Assembly (NCBI RefSeq): GCF_020736705.1
Contig: NZ_CP085990.1
Location: forward strand, 124,001 to 188,000
DNA from: Psychrobacter sanguinis
Lineage (GTDB): Bacteria; Pseudomonadota; Gammaproteobacteria; Pseudomonadales; Moraxellaceae
Direction of reading: 5' to 3'
DNA: 64,000 nt
The translations under genes were made by a program, and so were the position numbers. Shown in pieces: positions 29,615 to 40,485 of the stretch (positions are counted from its first letter, which is position 1; each line of letters opens with the position of its first letter). The notes beneath the pieces are model-generated. The model did not search any database. It was not told the origin of the DNA and saw only the letters and a list, made by a program, of their open reading frames with translations.

Positions 29615-32600
29615 ATGGCCCATTGCTCTCACCCCGAACACAATACCCCAAAAGAGTCTTCAGAAAATACGCCTAAGAAAGGACATAATCCTGACAACTT
29701 CAACTTAGTGCCACCGGCTAATTTCCCATTCAAAGAGCAGCAGCTGACGGCGCGCCAGCGTATTGTAGAACAGCTTGATCAGCGTATCTTGATGCTTGAT
29801 GGTGCGATGGGTACCCAAATCCAGACCTTTAAATTACAAGAGGCGGATTATCGTGGAGAGCGCTTTGCAGACTTTGGTCAAGATGTGCAAGGCAATAACG
29901 ACTTATTGGTATTAACACAGCCACAAATCATTAAAAGCATTCATACCGATCATCTAGCGGCCGGTGCCGATATTATTGAAACCAACACGTTTAACGCCAC
30001 TCAAATTTCAATGTCTGATTATGGCATGGAGCATTTGGTTCCTGAGATTAACCGTGAAGCGGCGTTATTGGCTCGCGCAGCAGCAGACGAATTTACCGCT
30101 CAAAATCCGGATAAACCCCGCTTTGTGGCCGGAGTTATTGGCCCCACGTCACGTACCTGTTCACTATCACCTGATGTTAACGACCCAGCCTATCGTAATG
30201 TGACTTTTGATGAGCTAGTAGACAACTATACCGAAGCCTTATTTGCATTAATAGAAGGCGGTATTGACCTTGTATTAATTGAGACTATCTTTGATACCTT
30301 GAATGCTAAGGCAGCTATATTTGCGGTAACCGGCGTATTTGATACCATTGGTTTTGAATTGCCTATCATGATCTCAGGTACTATTACCGATGCCTCTGGT
30401 CGTACCTTATCAGGTCAAACTGCTGAAGCTTTTTATAACTCGATTCGTCATGCCAAGCCACTATCGGTAGGCTTCAACTGTGCTTTGGGTGCCGACGCCT
30501 TAAGACCTCATATTCAAACATTATCAGATATTGCTGATACCTATGTGTCTGCGCATCCGAATGCTGGCTTGCCCAACGAATTTGGTGAATACGACGAGAC
30601 GCCTGAAGAGACCGCTGCCCTACTCAATGGCTTTGGTAAAGCAGGAATCTTAAACATCGTTGGTGGCTGCTGTGGTACTCGTCCTGAGCACATCAAAGCC
30701 ATTAGCGACGTAATGAAACAATATCCGCCGCGCCAGATTCCAACCATTCCACCGGCTTGCCGTCTGTCTGGTTTAGAGCCATTTACCATCACTAAAGACA
30801 GTCTATTTGTGAACGTCGGCGAGCGTACCAACGTTACCGGCTCTAAAAAATTCTTACGACTTATCAAAACCGGCGAATTCACTGAAGCATTGGATGTGGC
30901 ACGCGACCAAGTAGATGGCGGTGCTCAAATTGTCGACATCAACATGGATGAAGGCATGCTCGACTCCAAAGGAGCGATGATTCACTTTTTAAACTTAGTC
31001 GCTGGCGAACCTGATATTAGCCGTGTGCCACTGATGATTGACTCTTCAAAATGGGACATCATTGAGGAAGGGTTAAAGCGGACTCAAGGTAAAGCAGTGG
31101 TGAACTCCATTTCGCTAAAAGAGGGCTATGACGAATTTGTCGAAAGAGCCAAACTGTGTATGCGTTATGGTGCAGCGGTTATTGTTATGGCCTTTGATGA
31201 AGATGGTCAGGCAGATACTTATGAGCGCAAAATACAAATCTGTCAGCGCAGTTATGACGTCTTGGTTAACGACGTGGGCTTCCCTTCTGAAGATATCATC
31301 TTTGACCCCAATATCTTTGCGGTAGCAACTGGTATCCCTGAACATAACAACTATGGTGCAGACTTTATTAACGCGACCCAGTGGATTACTGACAATCTAC
31401 CCAATGCCATGGTATCAGGTGGTGTCTCAAACGTTTCGTTCAGTTTCCGTGGCAACCCTATTCGTGAAGCGATTAACGCAGTCTTCTTATACCACGCTAT
31501 TAAAGCAGGGCTAACTATGGGTATCGTCAACCCTGCCATGCTTGAAGTGTATGACGAAATTCCAAAAGAAGCGCGTGAAGCCATTGAAGATGTAATGCTT
31601 AACCGTAACCAAGGTGAAAGCGGTCAAGACGCCACTGAACGCTTAATGACCATTGCCGAAGCCTATGTGGCTGGTGGTAAGAAAAACGATGGTACTATCG
31701 ATCTATCATGGCGTGAACAGTCGGTTGAAAAGCGCATTGAGCATGCTTTAGTCAAAGGTATTACTACTTATATTGATGAAGATACCGAAGAGGCACGTCT
31801 CAAATACCCCAAACCGTTGCATGTGATTGAAGGGCCATTAATGGATGGCATGAACGTGGTCGGCGATCTATTTGGGGCGGGTAAAATGTTCCTACCTCAA
31901 GTTGTGAAGTCAGCCCGCGTTATGAAACGAGCGGTGGCGGTATTGAACCCTTACATCGAAGCTGAAAAGGTAGAAGGTGAAGTTAAGGGTAAAGTAGTAA
32001 TGGCCACAGTCAAAGGCGACGTGCACGATATCGGTAAAAACATCGTCGGCGTGGTACTGGGCTGTAATGGCTATGACGTGGTCGACCTAGGCGTTATGGT
32101 GCCCTGTGACAAAATTTTGGACACAGCCATCGCTGAAAAAGCAGACATTATCGGTTTGTCTGGTCTAATTACCCCTAGTCTTGATGAAATGGTCTACGTG
32201 GCCAAGCAAATGCAAGAGCGTGGCATGGATCTGCCCCTCATGATTGGCGGTGCGACTACCTCTAAAGCCCATACTGCGGTTAAAATCGAACCCAATTATC
32301 AAAACGATGCGGTAATTTATGTGTCTGATGCTTCACGCTCTGTGGGTGTGGTGACCAAGCTGCTTTCTAAAGAACATCGTGTGGAGCTGATTCGCGAAAC
32401 GCGTGAAGAGTATGAGAAAGTACGCGAGCGTCTGGCCAATCGTAAACCAAAAGCGGCCAAACTAAGCTATGAAGAGTCTATCGAGCAAGGCTTCCAGTTT
32501 GATTGGGAGACTTATACTCCGCCTACTCCGAATGAGCTAGGACAAGTTGTTTTCGACAGTTATCCTATTGAAAACTTAATTCCGTACATCGACTGGACAC

Positions 32601-33433
32601 CGTTCTTTATCTCTTGGGGCTTAGTCGGCAAATATCCAAAAATCTTTGACGATGAAGTGGTCGGTGAAGAAGCCAAAGACTTGTTTGGCAATGCCAAAGA
32701 GTTGCTACAGAAGTTTATGGATGAGAACTTAGTGACGCCTAAAGGGGTATTCAAAATCATGCCGGCCAAACGCACGGATCATGACACGGTTACCGTCTAT
32801 GACAAACCGCCTAGTGAGGGTGGTCAGCCAACACATGTGTTTGAGCATCTGCGTCAACAGTCAGATAAAGCCAGTGGTAAACCCAACTACAGCTTGGCTG
32901 ACTTTATCTCACCCTCAGATGAACACACTGACTATTTAGGCGGATTCACCGTGTCTATTGAAGGCGCACAAGAGCTATCTGATGCTTACAAGGAAGCTGG
33001 TGATGACTATAACGCCATTATGGTCCAAGCACTTTGCGACCGCTTAGCTGAAGCCTTCGCTGAACACTTGCACGAGCTAATCCGTACTAAATACTGGGGC
33101 TATCAGCCTACTGAGCAGCTCAGTAATGAAGAGCTGATTAAAGAGAAGTATGTGGGTATCCGCCCTGCACCAGGCTACCCTGCCTGCCCTGAGCATACTG
33201 AAAAAGGCAAACTGTTTGATTGGTTAGACACTACTAATGCTATCGGTACTTATCTGACTGAAAGCTTTGCGATGTGGCCTGCGTCTTCTGTGAGTGGCTT
33301 CTACTACTCACATCCTGAAAGTGTCTACTTTAACGTGGGTAAAATCGATCGTGATCAGTTAGAGGATTATGCCAAACGTAAAGATTGGGATATGAAAACC
33401 GCTGAGAAATGGTTGAATCCTAACTTGGCTTAG
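29615..33433 (+). CDS. metH: Methionine synthase, cobalamin-dependent
   Basis: Transfers a methyl group from methyltetrahydrofolate to homocysteine through cobalamin. It is 1272 aa with all four modules. The homocysteine/Zn domain has Cys in GFNCALG (about 287) and [10 protein letters not shown] (about 348). The pterin-binding domain starts [16 protein letters not shown] (about 398). The B12 domain has the cobalt-ligand motif DVHDIGKN near 802. The C-terminal SAM-reactivation domain carries [12 protein letters not shown] near 1182. About 45 extra residues precede the usual start and include a His/Cys-containing segment (MAHCSHPEH). The start has a weak ribosome binding site. The gene stands alone. 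Confidence 0.97.
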   Translation: MAHCSHPEHNTPKESSENTPKKGHNPDNFNLVPPANFPFKEQQLTARQRIVEQLDQRILMLDGAMGTQIQTFKLQEADYRGERFADFGQDVQGNNDLLVLTQPQIIKSIHTDHLAAGADIIETNTFNATQISMSDYGMEHLVPEINREAALLARAAADEFTAQNPDKPRFVAGVIGPTSRTCSLSPDVNDPAYRNVTFDELVDNYTEALFALIEGGIDLVLIETIFDTLNAKAAIFAVTGVFDTIGFELPIMISGTITDASGRTLSGQTAEAFYNSIRHAKPLSVGFNCALGADALRPHIQTLSDIADTYVSAHPNAGLPNEFGEYDETPEETAALLNGFGKAGILNIVGGCCGTRPEHIKAISDVMKQYPPRQIPTIPPACRLSGLEPFTITKDSLFVNVGERTNVTGSKKFLRLIKTGEFTEALDVARDQVDGGAQIVDINMDEGMLDSKGAMIHFLNLVAGEPDISRVPLMIDSSKWDIIEEGLKRTQGKAVVNSISLKEGYDEFVERAKLCMRYGAAVIVMAFDEDGQADTYERKIQICQRSYDVLVNDVGFPSEDIIFDPNIFAVATGIPEHNNYGADFINATQWITDNLPNAMVSGGVSNVSFSFRGNPIREAINAVFLYHAIKAGLTMGIVNPAMLEVYDEIPKEAREAIEDVMLNRNQGESGQDATERLMTIAEAYVAGGKKNDGTIDLSWREQSVEKRIEHALVKGITTYIDEDTEEARLKYPKPLHVIEGPLMDGMNVVGDLFGAGKMFLPQVVKSARVMKRAVAVLNPYIEAEKVEGEVKGKVVMATVKGDVHDIGKNIVGVVLGCNGYDVVDLGVMVPCDKILDTAIAEKADIIGLSGLITPSLDEMVYVAKQMQERGMDLPLMIGGATTSKAHTAVKIEPNYQNDAVIYVSDASRSVGVVTKLLSKEHRVELIRETREEYEKVRERLANRKPKAAKLSYEESIEQGFQFDWETYTPPTPNELGQVVFDSYPIENLIPYIDWTPFFISWGLVGKYPKIFDDEVVGEEAKDLFGNAKELLQKFMDENLVTPKGVFKIMPAKRTDHDTVTVYDKPPSEGGQPTHVFEHLRQQSDKASGKPNYSLADFISPSDEHTDYLGGFTVSIEGAQELSDAYKEAGDDYNAIMVQALCDRLAEAFAEHLHELIRTKYWGYQPTEQLSNEELIKEKYVGIRPAPGYPACPEHTEKGKLFDWLDTTNAIGTYLTESFAMWPASSVSGFYYSHPESVYFNVGKIDRDQLEDYAKRKDWDMKTAEKWLNPNLA

Positions 33434-33456
33434 ATGTTCTTTCGTTAGTTATCAAT

Positions 33457-33488
33457 AAAATAAAACCCCTTCAATGGGGTCTTATTTT
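33457..33488. terminator. Bidirectional terminator after metH
   Basis: AAAATAAAACCCC and GGGGTCTTATTTT form an imperfect hairpin with A- and T-rich flanks. It serves metH and perhaps the convergent ABM gene. Confidence 0.8.
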
Positions 33489-33594
33489 GCACTTTTATCT
33501 ACTATCAAAAAAGGCTACGGTTTTAAGTTACGAGTCTAAGTTGCATCATTTGACTATTAACATTGAGCCTTTAATAATGGCTAAAAGACAACTT

Positions 33595-33888
33595 TTAGAA
33601 CATTTCTAAACGTGGCTCACTTGCCAATAAAGGCTTAACCGCTTCCATAAACTTATTGAAATGAGCTGATTTTGAATGCTGTTGCATCGCTTCTTGGTCA
33701 GCATATTCTTCAAAGAACAGGACTTCGTTGTCATTTTCAGTACTTTTAAATAGTTTATAGGTCACAATACCTGTTTCTTTTCTGCTATTGGCGATTAATT
33801 CATCAGCAAGTTGGTAAAACTGTTCAATCTTGCCTTCTTGTAGGTTTATCAGCGCTACTATTTTAGATTTGTTATTTTCTACTGACAT
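33595..33888 (-). CDS. Antibiotic biosynthesis monooxygenase (ABM) domain protein
   Basis: 97 aa, a single ferredoxin-like ABM fold, often annotated as putative quinol monooxygenase (YgiN-like). Visible hallmarks are KIVALINLQEGKIEQFYQLADELIANSRKE, GIVTYKLFKS, EVLFFEEYADQEAMQQHSKSAHF and a C-terminal PLLASEPRLEMF. Proteins of this fold act on quinones or other small aromatics, usually as dimers. The substrate here is unknown. Confidence 0.92.
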   Translation of the reverse strand: MSVENNKSKIVALINLQEGKIEQFYQLADELIANSRKETGIVTYKLFKSTENDNEVLFFEEYADQEAMQQHSKSAHFNKFMEAVKPLLASEPRLEMF

Positions 33889-34476
33889 GGATTTACCTCA
33901 GTCTGTTTATTTATATTGAATGAATTCAAATGAATTTTAAATTTCGTCTATGATTAACTCTTAATATAGTAACTGAAGAACCGAAGGATTCATTGTAAAT
34001 AAATGACAGGACTTTGTTATTTTAGTTTAGCCATATCACCACATTATTAGTTTTATCAACGATTCATCACCGCTTTTTTCAAAATAGTCATGTTAATAAT
34101 ACCCAGTAATGTCCCTGTTATCTTGTCGACATAGTAAGCCGATTGAAGGCATTTCTAGCGTATCTTATTACTAGCCAATAGCAACTTAGTAGACAGTAGC
34201 AACACTATTGCACAGACTCAGCTAAATACAACCAACGTCATTCATACCCTAAGCATCATTTTAAAATTCAAGCTAATCTCTGGGGTAAGTACTATCGTAA
34301 ATAGACTAAGATAAAAAAGTAAATTCCTTTTATTCTACATTTATTCAAATAACCGTATATCACACGGGTAGACTTCTAACTTATTTATCATATTTCACAA
34401 AAATTATTTTATAACTCCTATATTATTTTCATGATAACTTAACAGATTATCGTTGTTTGAATTAGGAGTTTTTATC
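33889..34476. other. Intergenic region upstream of the BASS transporter
   Basis: 588 bp, AT-rich. Open frames on the minus strand near 34400-34680 are shadows of the transporter gene. I see no gene, hairpin or promoter that I can defend. Confidence 0.4.
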
Positions 34477-35406
34477 TTGCAAGCTATCGTTAAAGCCTCG
34501 CAATGGGTAGGGAAAACCTTTGCGATATGGGCACTATTAAGTGCTGTGTTGGGCTTCATGTCTCCTGGATTTTTTGCGCCATTGGCCAAGTTCATTGTGC
34601 CTATACTAGGTATTATTATGTTTGGCATGGGTACCACGCTTAAGACAGACGATTTTGTTGAAGTGGTCAAGCGACCCAAGGTAGTTTTAATTGGCTTAAT
34701 GGCTCAATTTACGATTATGCCTTTAATTGCTTATGTTCTTACCTTAATGTTTAAGCTAGACCCGATGATTGCGGTCGGTGTGATATTAGTCGGCTGTTGT
34801 CCAGGTGGCACATCTAGTAATGTCATTACTTTCTTAGCCAAAGGCGATGTGGCATTAAGCGTAGCAATCACTTCTATATCTACCCTACTGGCTCCAATAT
34901 TGACCCCCCTCTTGCTCAAAGTATTTGCCGGACAATTAATTGAAATTGAGCTTGCTAGCATGATGTGGTCAATTACTAAAATTATTATATTACCTATTTC
35001 ATTAGGCCTAATATTTCACAAAGTTATGGGTGAAAAAGTACACATTGCTAACGATATCCTACCGCTTGTCTCAATAATAGGTATTTCTATTATTATTGCC
35101 GCAGTCATTGCAGTCTCTAGAGATACTATTTTAACCAGTGGTGTATTGGTATTTATCGTCGTCATTCTTCACAATACAATCGGTTATGCTCTAGGATACT
35201 TGGTCGCCCGTATCAGCGGTTTCAGTGAAGCACAGCGTCGTGCGATCATGGTTGAGGTGGGTATGCAAAATTCTGGATTAGGTGCCGCTCTTGCCGCAAC
35301 TTACTTCAATCCTATCGCAGGTCTGCCTAGTGCTTTATTTAGCGTCTGGCACAGTGTTAGTGGTGCCTTATTGGCGAACTTTTTTGTACGTAAAGATAAG
35401 GCTTAA
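34477..35406 (+). CDS. Bile acid:sodium symporter family (BASS) transporter
   Basis: 309 aa, nine or ten membrane segments. FGMGTTLK, VGCCPGGTSSNVITFLAKGDVALSV and the late motif EVGMQNSGLGAALA are standard for this family, which moves organic anions, pantoate or keto acids with Na+. The start is TTG at 34477 because AGGAG lies 8 bases before it. An upstream TTG at 34453 has no binding site. Substrate unknown. Confidence 0.93.
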   Translation: MQAIVKASQWVGKTFAIWALLSAVLGFMSPGFFAPLAKFIVPILGIIMFGMGTTLKTDDFVEVVKRPKVVLIGLMAQFTIMPLIAYVLTLMFKLDPMIAVGVILVGCCPGGTSSNVITFLAKGDVALSVAITSISTLLAPILTPLLLKVFAGQLIEIELASMMWSITKIIILPISLGLIFHKVMGEKVHIANDILPLVSIIGISIIIAAVIAVSRDTILTSGVLVFIVVILHNTIGYALGYLVARISGFSEAQRRAIMVEVGMQNSGLGAALAATYFNPIAGLPSALFSVWHSVSGALLANFFVRKDKA

Positions 35407-35455
35407 TCACTAAAACGATTTCGATTTCAATTCTATTTATTCTTCTGATTCTGTT

Positions 35456-35491
35456 AAAAAAGACACAATACCAAACTTTGTGTCTTTTTTT
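35456..35491 (+). terminator. Rho-independent terminator of the BASS gene
   Basis: AAAAAAGACACAA and TTGTGTCTTTTTT form a hairpin ending in T7. Confidence 0.92.
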
Positions 35492-35686
35492 ATGTCTTCA
35501 TAGATTCATTTTGCTTTTAGTTTAACTCTAATTTAATAAAGACACGCTAAACTGTCATCAATCACTTAAATCCTATATTTAATACTATTAATATAAAATA
35601 TTAATTTATTTTTTTATCGAATTAATAGATTCGTATGGCAGCATTATGTAAACATATGTGTAGTTTATACACACCCATTGTAAGAA

Positions 35687-37090
35687 ATGTTAAACTTTTA
35701 TTTTGTGTACCATTGTGTAGTTTTGGAGAATAATATCAGCAGTAAGAATACGATAGAGAACAAAGCAGGTATGGATGAGCTGCTTTGCGTCGGTAACAAG
35801 GTAACTCGTCATCAAGTAATTTTTATCTCCTTAAGCTATGCATTAGCTGCATTTGACTTTCTTGTCTACGTTAAACTAGCAGAGGTCATCAGCACCATTT
35901 TTTTCCCTGCCACAGACAGCACCTCACTGACACAATTAAAAATTATTGGGCTTATGAGTGTCGGTTATTTAGCACGTCCACTGGGTGGTCTATTGATAGG
36001 TCGCTATGGCGATAAGCACGGACGCAAACCTGCTCTACTTATCAGTATCTGCTTTTTGGCAGTGACCACTTTGCTGACTGCGTTTTTGCCCACCTATGCA
36101 CAGGTGGGCGTATTAGCACCGATATTATTCCTCTTTATTCGTATACTTCAAGGCATGGCATTCGGCGGGCATACCCCACTGAGCTGGGTGTTTGTCGCTG
36201 AGCACGCCCCCAAGAATCGTTTGGCAACGTACTGCAGCTTAGCCGTTGCAGGCGGTATTTTTGGTTCTGTACTAGCCATTTCATGCGCTAAGTTATTAAC
36301 TGGGATTTTAGATACTGGGGCTATGCTAGACTATGGTTGGCGTATTCCCGCTATTATCGGTGGCGTACTGAGTGCACTAACGTTATTAATGTGGCGTCAT
36401 GTCGAAGAAACACCTGTCTATACAAGGTCTAAAGACACCCTATCTGATAAGCCACATACTTTAGGCCTAAAACCATTCATTACCCGCTCTTCAGCTATGA
36501 TGCTGTCAGTCTCTTTATCCTTTGTGAGACACAGTTTAATTATGGTTGTTATGCTGCTATTGCCTAAACTGATTGCACTTAAATTCTACAGTGACCCTAG
36601 CTTCTTGGTTAATGTAAGTTTGATAGCACTGGTTATGCAAATATTGGGATGTATTATTTATGGCATGTTAGCGGACAAAATTGGGACGGGTAAGACCTTT
36701 ATGTTGGCCTCAGTTGCGTTGACTTTGCAAGTTTGGATGCTTTATGTTTACCTTGCCAATGGGAATGACGTTCTTGTGATACCACTGTATGGTTTATTAG
36801 GATTTTGTACAGGAATGATTGGACTGTGTATTGCGATTTTCGTGCAGGTATTTCCAACTAATATACGACTAACCGCAGTATCGGTAATTTATAATGTGAT
36901 AGCAGCGATACTCGGCGCGGCCCTTCCTTTATTTCTATTTTATTCAACGGAACATATTAGTTTTGCGCCTGCGTTATACCTTACTTTTATTGGAATCCTC
37001 TGCTTTATTATCGGTTTACACTTACATCACCGTGAGACCTTTGGTGAGCTGTATACAAGGACTAACAGAACTAAGAAGTATAATTTATAG
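35687..37090 (+). CDS. MFS transporter, metabolite:H+ symporter (MHS) type
   Basis: 467 aa with twelve predicted membrane segments. Motif A appears as GRYGDKHGRKPALL after the second segment. AFDFLVYVKLAEVISTIFFP and QGMAFGGHTPLSWVFVAEHAP are typical of the MHS/ShiA-ProP branch that imports organic acids or osmolytes with protons. The start is uncertain: ATG at 35687 has only a weak AAGAA upstream, and the next ATG (residue 29) would remove a non-conserved leader. The gene is convergent with the DUF2256 gene, 24 bp away. Confidence 0.9.
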   Translation: MLNFYFVYHCVVLENNISSKNTIENKAGMDELLCVGNKVTRHQVIFISLSYALAAFDFLVYVKLAEVISTIFFPATDSTSLTQLKIIGLMSVGYLARPLGGLLIGRYGDKHGRKPALLISICFLAVTTLLTAFLPTYAQVGVLAPILFLFIRILQGMAFGGHTPLSWVFVAEHAPKNRLATYCSLAVAGGIFGSVLAISCAKLLTGILDTGAMLDYGWRIPAIIGGVLSALTLLMWRHVEETPVYTRSKDTLSDKPHTLGLKPFITRSSAMMLSVSLSFVRHSLIMVVMLLLPKLIALKFYSDPSFLVNVSLIALVMQILGCIIYGMLADKIGTGKTFMLASVALTLQVWMLYVYLANGNDVLVIPLYGLLGFCTGMIGLCIAIFVQVFPTNIRLTAVSVIYNVIAAILGAALPLFLFYSTEHISFAPALYLTFIGILCFIIGLHLHHRETFGELYTRTNRTKKYNL

Positions 37091-37114
37091 CGAACATTTA
37101 TCAAATAAACCATA

Positions 37115-37279
37115 TTATTGATTTGGCTTCTCTACGCCCTCATAAGTTTTGACCCGTCGGCATCTGTCCGAGCAATAAACCATACTGTCCCAGTTTTTGT
37201 CGAGTTTTTTACTCCAACTAAATTCTCGCTCACAAACTGGGCATTCTTTTTTACGAACGTTCTTTTTCTTATGTGCCAT
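37115..37279 (-). CDS. DUF2256 zinc-ribbon-like small protein
   Basis: 54 aa. A short basic protein with MAHKKKNVRKKECPVC at the start, then FSWSKK, NWDSMVYCSDRC and RRVK. Cysteines 13, 16, 36 and 40 form a CxxC...CxxxC set that should bind Zn2+. This matches the DUF2256 pattern (CPVC, F-W-R/S-KKW, W, V-YCSxRCR) as I know it. Function unknown. From memory, DUF2256 genes often sit beside cryptochrome/photolyase and TIGR03643 genes; a TIGR03643 gene is 8 kb away and no photolyase is in the window. A GAAGG binding site precedes the ATG. It starts just after the ffh terminator. Confidence 0.88.
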   Translation of the reverse strand: MAHKKKNVRKKECPVCEREFSWSKKLDKNWDSMVYCSDRCRRVKTYEGVEKPNQ

Positions 37280-37305
37280 AAGGGCAGCCTTCTCTTGATT
37301 AAAAA

Positions 37306-37337
37306 TAAAAAGGCTAGGTCACACGACCTAGCCTTTA
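37306..37337 (-). terminator. Rho-independent terminator of ffh
   Basis: AAAGGCTAGGTC and GACCTAGCCTTT pair around four bases, with a T-run on the minus strand. It lies about 40 bp past ffh and before the DUF2256 start, so the latter needs its own promoter or read-through. Confidence 0.9.
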
Positions 37338-37375
37338 TGAGTATCAAAATACACTTTGTCTCTTAAGACTTTATA

Positions 37376-38926
37376 TTAGAAACGCTTTTTGAAATCTGGC
37401 GGCAGCTTCTGTTCAAGCTCTTTCATTTGGCGCTCCATCTCTTCTTTACTCGGCATATTACTTGGATCTAGACCAAAAGGTGGCATACCACCCGCACCGC
37501 CAGATTTAGCCCCTGCATTGTTTTGGCCACCGCCAAACAGTGGGCCACCAGCACCAGCAGAACCGCCGCCACCCATGCCAGTTAAGCCTTGTACCGCTTT
37601 CATCATTTTGCTCAGGCCTTCAGGCTTAGACAGCATTTTCATCATTTTTGCCATCTGTTTGTGCTGTTTAAGCAAACGGTTGATATCTTGAATCTCTTTA
37701 CCAGAACCGGCAGCAATACGACGTTTACGGCTTGGATTAATCTTATCTGGGTTTTTGCGCTCATAAGGGGTCATGGAGTTAATAAGCGCTTCCATTTCTT
37801 TCACTTTTTCTTCTGGTTTCGCTTCTTCTAACGCTTCTTTGACACCCGCACCGCTCATACCTGGCATCTTATCCAAAAATCCAGTCATGCCACCCATATT
37901 CTTCATTTGCTGGAACTGGGTCAATAAATCCTCAAGGTCAAACTCGCCCCCTTTCTGGATTTTCTTAGCCATTTTTTCGGCTTTTTCACGGTCAATTTTT
38001 TGCTCGACCTCTTCTACCAGACTTAGCACGTCACCCATACCTAGGATACGTTGTGCAATACGCTCTGGGTGGAAAGCTTCTAAGGCATCTAGTTTTTCAC
38101 CACGACCTAAGAACTTAATAGGCTTACCAGTAATGGCACGCACTGAAAGGGCAGCACCACCACGTGCATCACCGTCGGTCTTGGTTAAGATAACCCCAGT
38201 CAGCGGTAAGGCATCATTAAATGCCTTAGCAGTATTGGCGGCATCTTGACCGGTCATGGCATCAACAACGAATAAAGTCTCTGAGGGATTAACTGCAGCG
38301 GTCAACGCTTTAATCTCATCCATCATCGCTTCATCGATATGTAGACGACCCGCGGTATCAATAATCAAGATATCTTGATACTGAAGCTTCGCCTCTTCGA
38401 TAGCACGCTTGGCAATATCAATGGGGTTTTCATCAGTGCTTGAGTTAACAAACTTAGCGTTTACCTGTACCGCCACTTGTTCTAGCTGTTTGATCGCTGC
38501 AGGACGGTAAACGTCAGCCGATACCAGCATTACTTTTTTCTTATGACGCTCTTGTAAATACTTAGCAAGTTTACCTGCGGTAGTGGTTTTACCAGCACCT
38601 TGTAGACCTGCTAGCAGATATATTACGGGCGGCTTACCCGTCATCTCTAGTTGTTGATTGGCACTGCCCATCATCTCGGTCAATTCGTCATAAACGATCT
38701 TCACAAAGGCTTGACCTGGCGCCAACTCTTTTAATACTTCTTGACCCAACGCTTGCTCTTTCACACGCTTAACGAAGTCACGAGTGATCGGTAAAGCAAC
38801 GTCTGCCTCTAGTAGCGCCATACGCACTTCACGCAGGGTGTCTTTAATATTGTCTTCATTTAACTGACCTGAGCCTGAAATCTTACGCAGGCTGCCAGAA
38901 AGTCGTTCGGTTAGAGTATCAAACAT
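37376..38926 (-). CDS. ffh: Signal recognition particle protein Ffh (SRP54)
   Basis: GTPase that with 4.5S RNA targets nascent membrane proteins to FtsY. The N-domain is followed by the G-domain with GLQGAGKTTTAGKLAKYL (near residue 109), DTAGRLHIDEAMM and TKTDGDARGGAALS. The Met-rich M-domain contains SGKEIQDINRLLKQHKQMAKMM. At 516 aa it is about 60 residues longer than E. coli Ffh (453). The difference is a Gly/Ala/Asn-rich stretch after the M-domain (GMGGGGSAGAGGPLFGGG) and a charged tail ending KLPPDFKKRF. It is divergent from ypjD. Confidence 0.97.
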   Translation of the reverse strand: MFDTLTERLSGSLRKISGSGQLNEDNIKDTLREVRMALLEADVALPITRDFVKRVKEQALGQEVLKELAPGQAFVKIVYDELTEMMGSANQQLEMTGKPPVIYLLAGLQGAGKTTTAGKLAKYLQERHKKKVMLVSADVYRPAAIKQLEQVAVQVNAKFVNSSTDENPIDIAKRAIEEAKLQYQDILIIDTAGRLHIDEAMMDEIKALTAAVNPSETLFVVDAMTGQDAANTAKAFNDALPLTGVILTKTDGDARGGAALSVRAITGKPIKFLGRGEKLDALEAFHPERIAQRILGMGDVLSLVEEVEQKIDREKAEKMAKKIQKGGEFDLEDLLTQFQQMKNMGGMTGFLDKMPGMSGAGVKEALEEAKPEEKVKEMEALINSMTPYERKNPDKINPSRKRRIAAGSGKEIQDINRLLKQHKQMAKMMKMLSKPEGLSKMMKAVQGLTGMGGGGSAGAGGPLFGGGQNNAGAKSGGAGGMPPFGLDPSNMPSKEEMERQMKELEQKLPPDFKKRF

Positions 38927-39546
38927 AAGATTTTCTCGATAAAACGTCTGTGAAATTAAGGGGCATTCAAAATTAATGGCTGAGCTAAATTAGTAATAAA
39001 ATTTACCAATAAAAACCACTCAATAGGGTTATTCTCTGCTTTTTAGTAGTTAAACAATTTATTTATCGCCACATCATTGATAAAGACATAATCAACAGTG
39101 ACCTAATTTAATTTTAGGCAAGTTTAGCAAAATTGGTTGATAAACTCTTTTACATTATTTTAATGTCAGTATGGAACATATTTTATGGGCTAAGCATTTA
39201 TAATAAACTATTAATCAGGCTATCTACCTTCTATTTCAAGGCAGCTATTTTGTTTTGTTCAATAACCGTCAATCTATCCTAATGATACTAGGGGCAAACC
39301 CTTAAAATGTTAATTTTAACAAAAGCATAGCTTTAACTGTAGAGCAATCGCAAATAAGAGTCATTCTATGCTAAATTAGGGTATGATTGCTTGGTGATAA
39401 ATCAGCTCTACCCTGTTGCCAGCACTTTCAGCTACTGACAACCTTAGTGGCTGACAGTTTTATTGATGCACAGAATACCACATCTAGTATATCAAACATT
39501 GTACGACCTAATTTGTTAACTCGATTTCTTTGAGGACCAAAATACC
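38927..39546. other. ffh/ypjD divergent intergenic region
   Basis: 620 bp, AT-rich, no supported gene. Promoters for both flanking genes must lie here. No hairpin or repeat of note. Confidence 0.4.
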
Positions 39547-40338
39547 GTGTTGCTTGCCTATGTCATCGCCCTTATTATCTACCTTCTTGTAAGCTGTCAT
39601 TTGGTTTGGGCTTTGCTACGTCTAAAACCTATTGCCAAAGGCTTTACTCTAGGTATGCTGATGGTAGCCCTAGTGGCACATGCGGTGACCTTATATCCTA
39701 ATATATTTACCATACATGGTCTTAACTTCAATGTCTTTAATACCGCTAGCTTAACCAGCTTCTACTTTGTGCTGTTTTACGTGCTGTTTTGTCTGTACCG
39801 ACCTATTTTAAGTCTTGGCCTGTTTGCCGCCCCTACTGCTATCATTGGCCTAAGCTTAGGCTATTTTGGGGTGGCTCCTTACGCCCCCTTAACTGAGATA
39901 AGTGAAGGGTTAGAAGCTCATATTATCTTATCTATTGCGGCCTATTGTGTCTTATTAATGTCAGCCGTACAGGCCATCATTCTACGCATTCAAATCCGTG
40001 AGCTTAAACACAAAACCAATCAGCGTTTCTGGGTCAATAAACTGCCCTCATTACAAAGTATGGAGTCGTTGTTATTCGACATGATTCTAGTAGGCTTTAG
40101 TCTACTTACCCTTGCTTTGGCTATTGGCTTTGTCTATGTCAATGACTTGCTGGCTCAGCACATTGCTCATAAAACAATCCTAAGCATGTTGTCTTGGCTA
40201 ATGCTAGGGTACTTGTTGTTCGGACACTGGAAGTATGGCTGGCGCGGTCGCCGAGCTGCCAATATGACAATACTTGCCTTTGTGGTATTGGCCATCGGCT
40301 TTATTGGCAGTAAATTCGTGTTAGAAATACTGCTTTAG
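39547..40338 (+). CDS. ypjD: Inner-membrane protein YpjD (CcsA/CcmC-like)
   Basis: 263 aa, the same length as E. coli YpjD, with eight likely membrane segments. It belongs to the cytochrome c assembly (CcsA/CcmC/CcmF) superfamily. His residues occur in the pattern AHAVTLYPN near residue 40 and EAHIILSIAAYCVLLMSAVQA near 124. Its place beside ffh, transcribed the other way, is the same as in E. coli. The start is GTG, with GAGGA about 12 bases before; a TTG follows directly. Its exact job is not settled. Confidence 0.9.
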   Translation: MLLAYVIALIIYLLVSCHLVWALLRLKPIAKGFTLGMLMVALVAHAVTLYPNIFTIHGLNFNVFNTASLTSFYFVLFYVLFCLYRPILSLGLFAAPTAIIGLSLGYFGVAPYAPLTEISEGLEAHIILSIAAYCVLLMSAVQAIILRIQIRELKHKTNQRFWVNKLPSLQSMESLLFDMILVGFSLLTLALAIGFVYVNDLLAQHIAHKTILSMLSWLMLGYLLFGHWKYGWRGRRAANMTILAFVVLAIGFIGSKFVLEILL

Positions 40339-40485
40339 GACATTTCGCTAATTGTTAACTACCGGCTTTAATTGGCTAATAATCAATAACTGGCGCTAAC
40401 CTCAATGCTTTGGCTGACGTTAAAAATTCAAATGGTAGCTCCAAATATAAGTCATAAGCTTTCAATGTCAGAACGAATTAGCCAT

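Noticed and set aside
16092-38249. Several 60-160 codon frames opposite queF, yadG, the cytochrome gene and ffh
   Set aside because: All are contained in well-supported genes on the other strand and show no domain; they are shadows.
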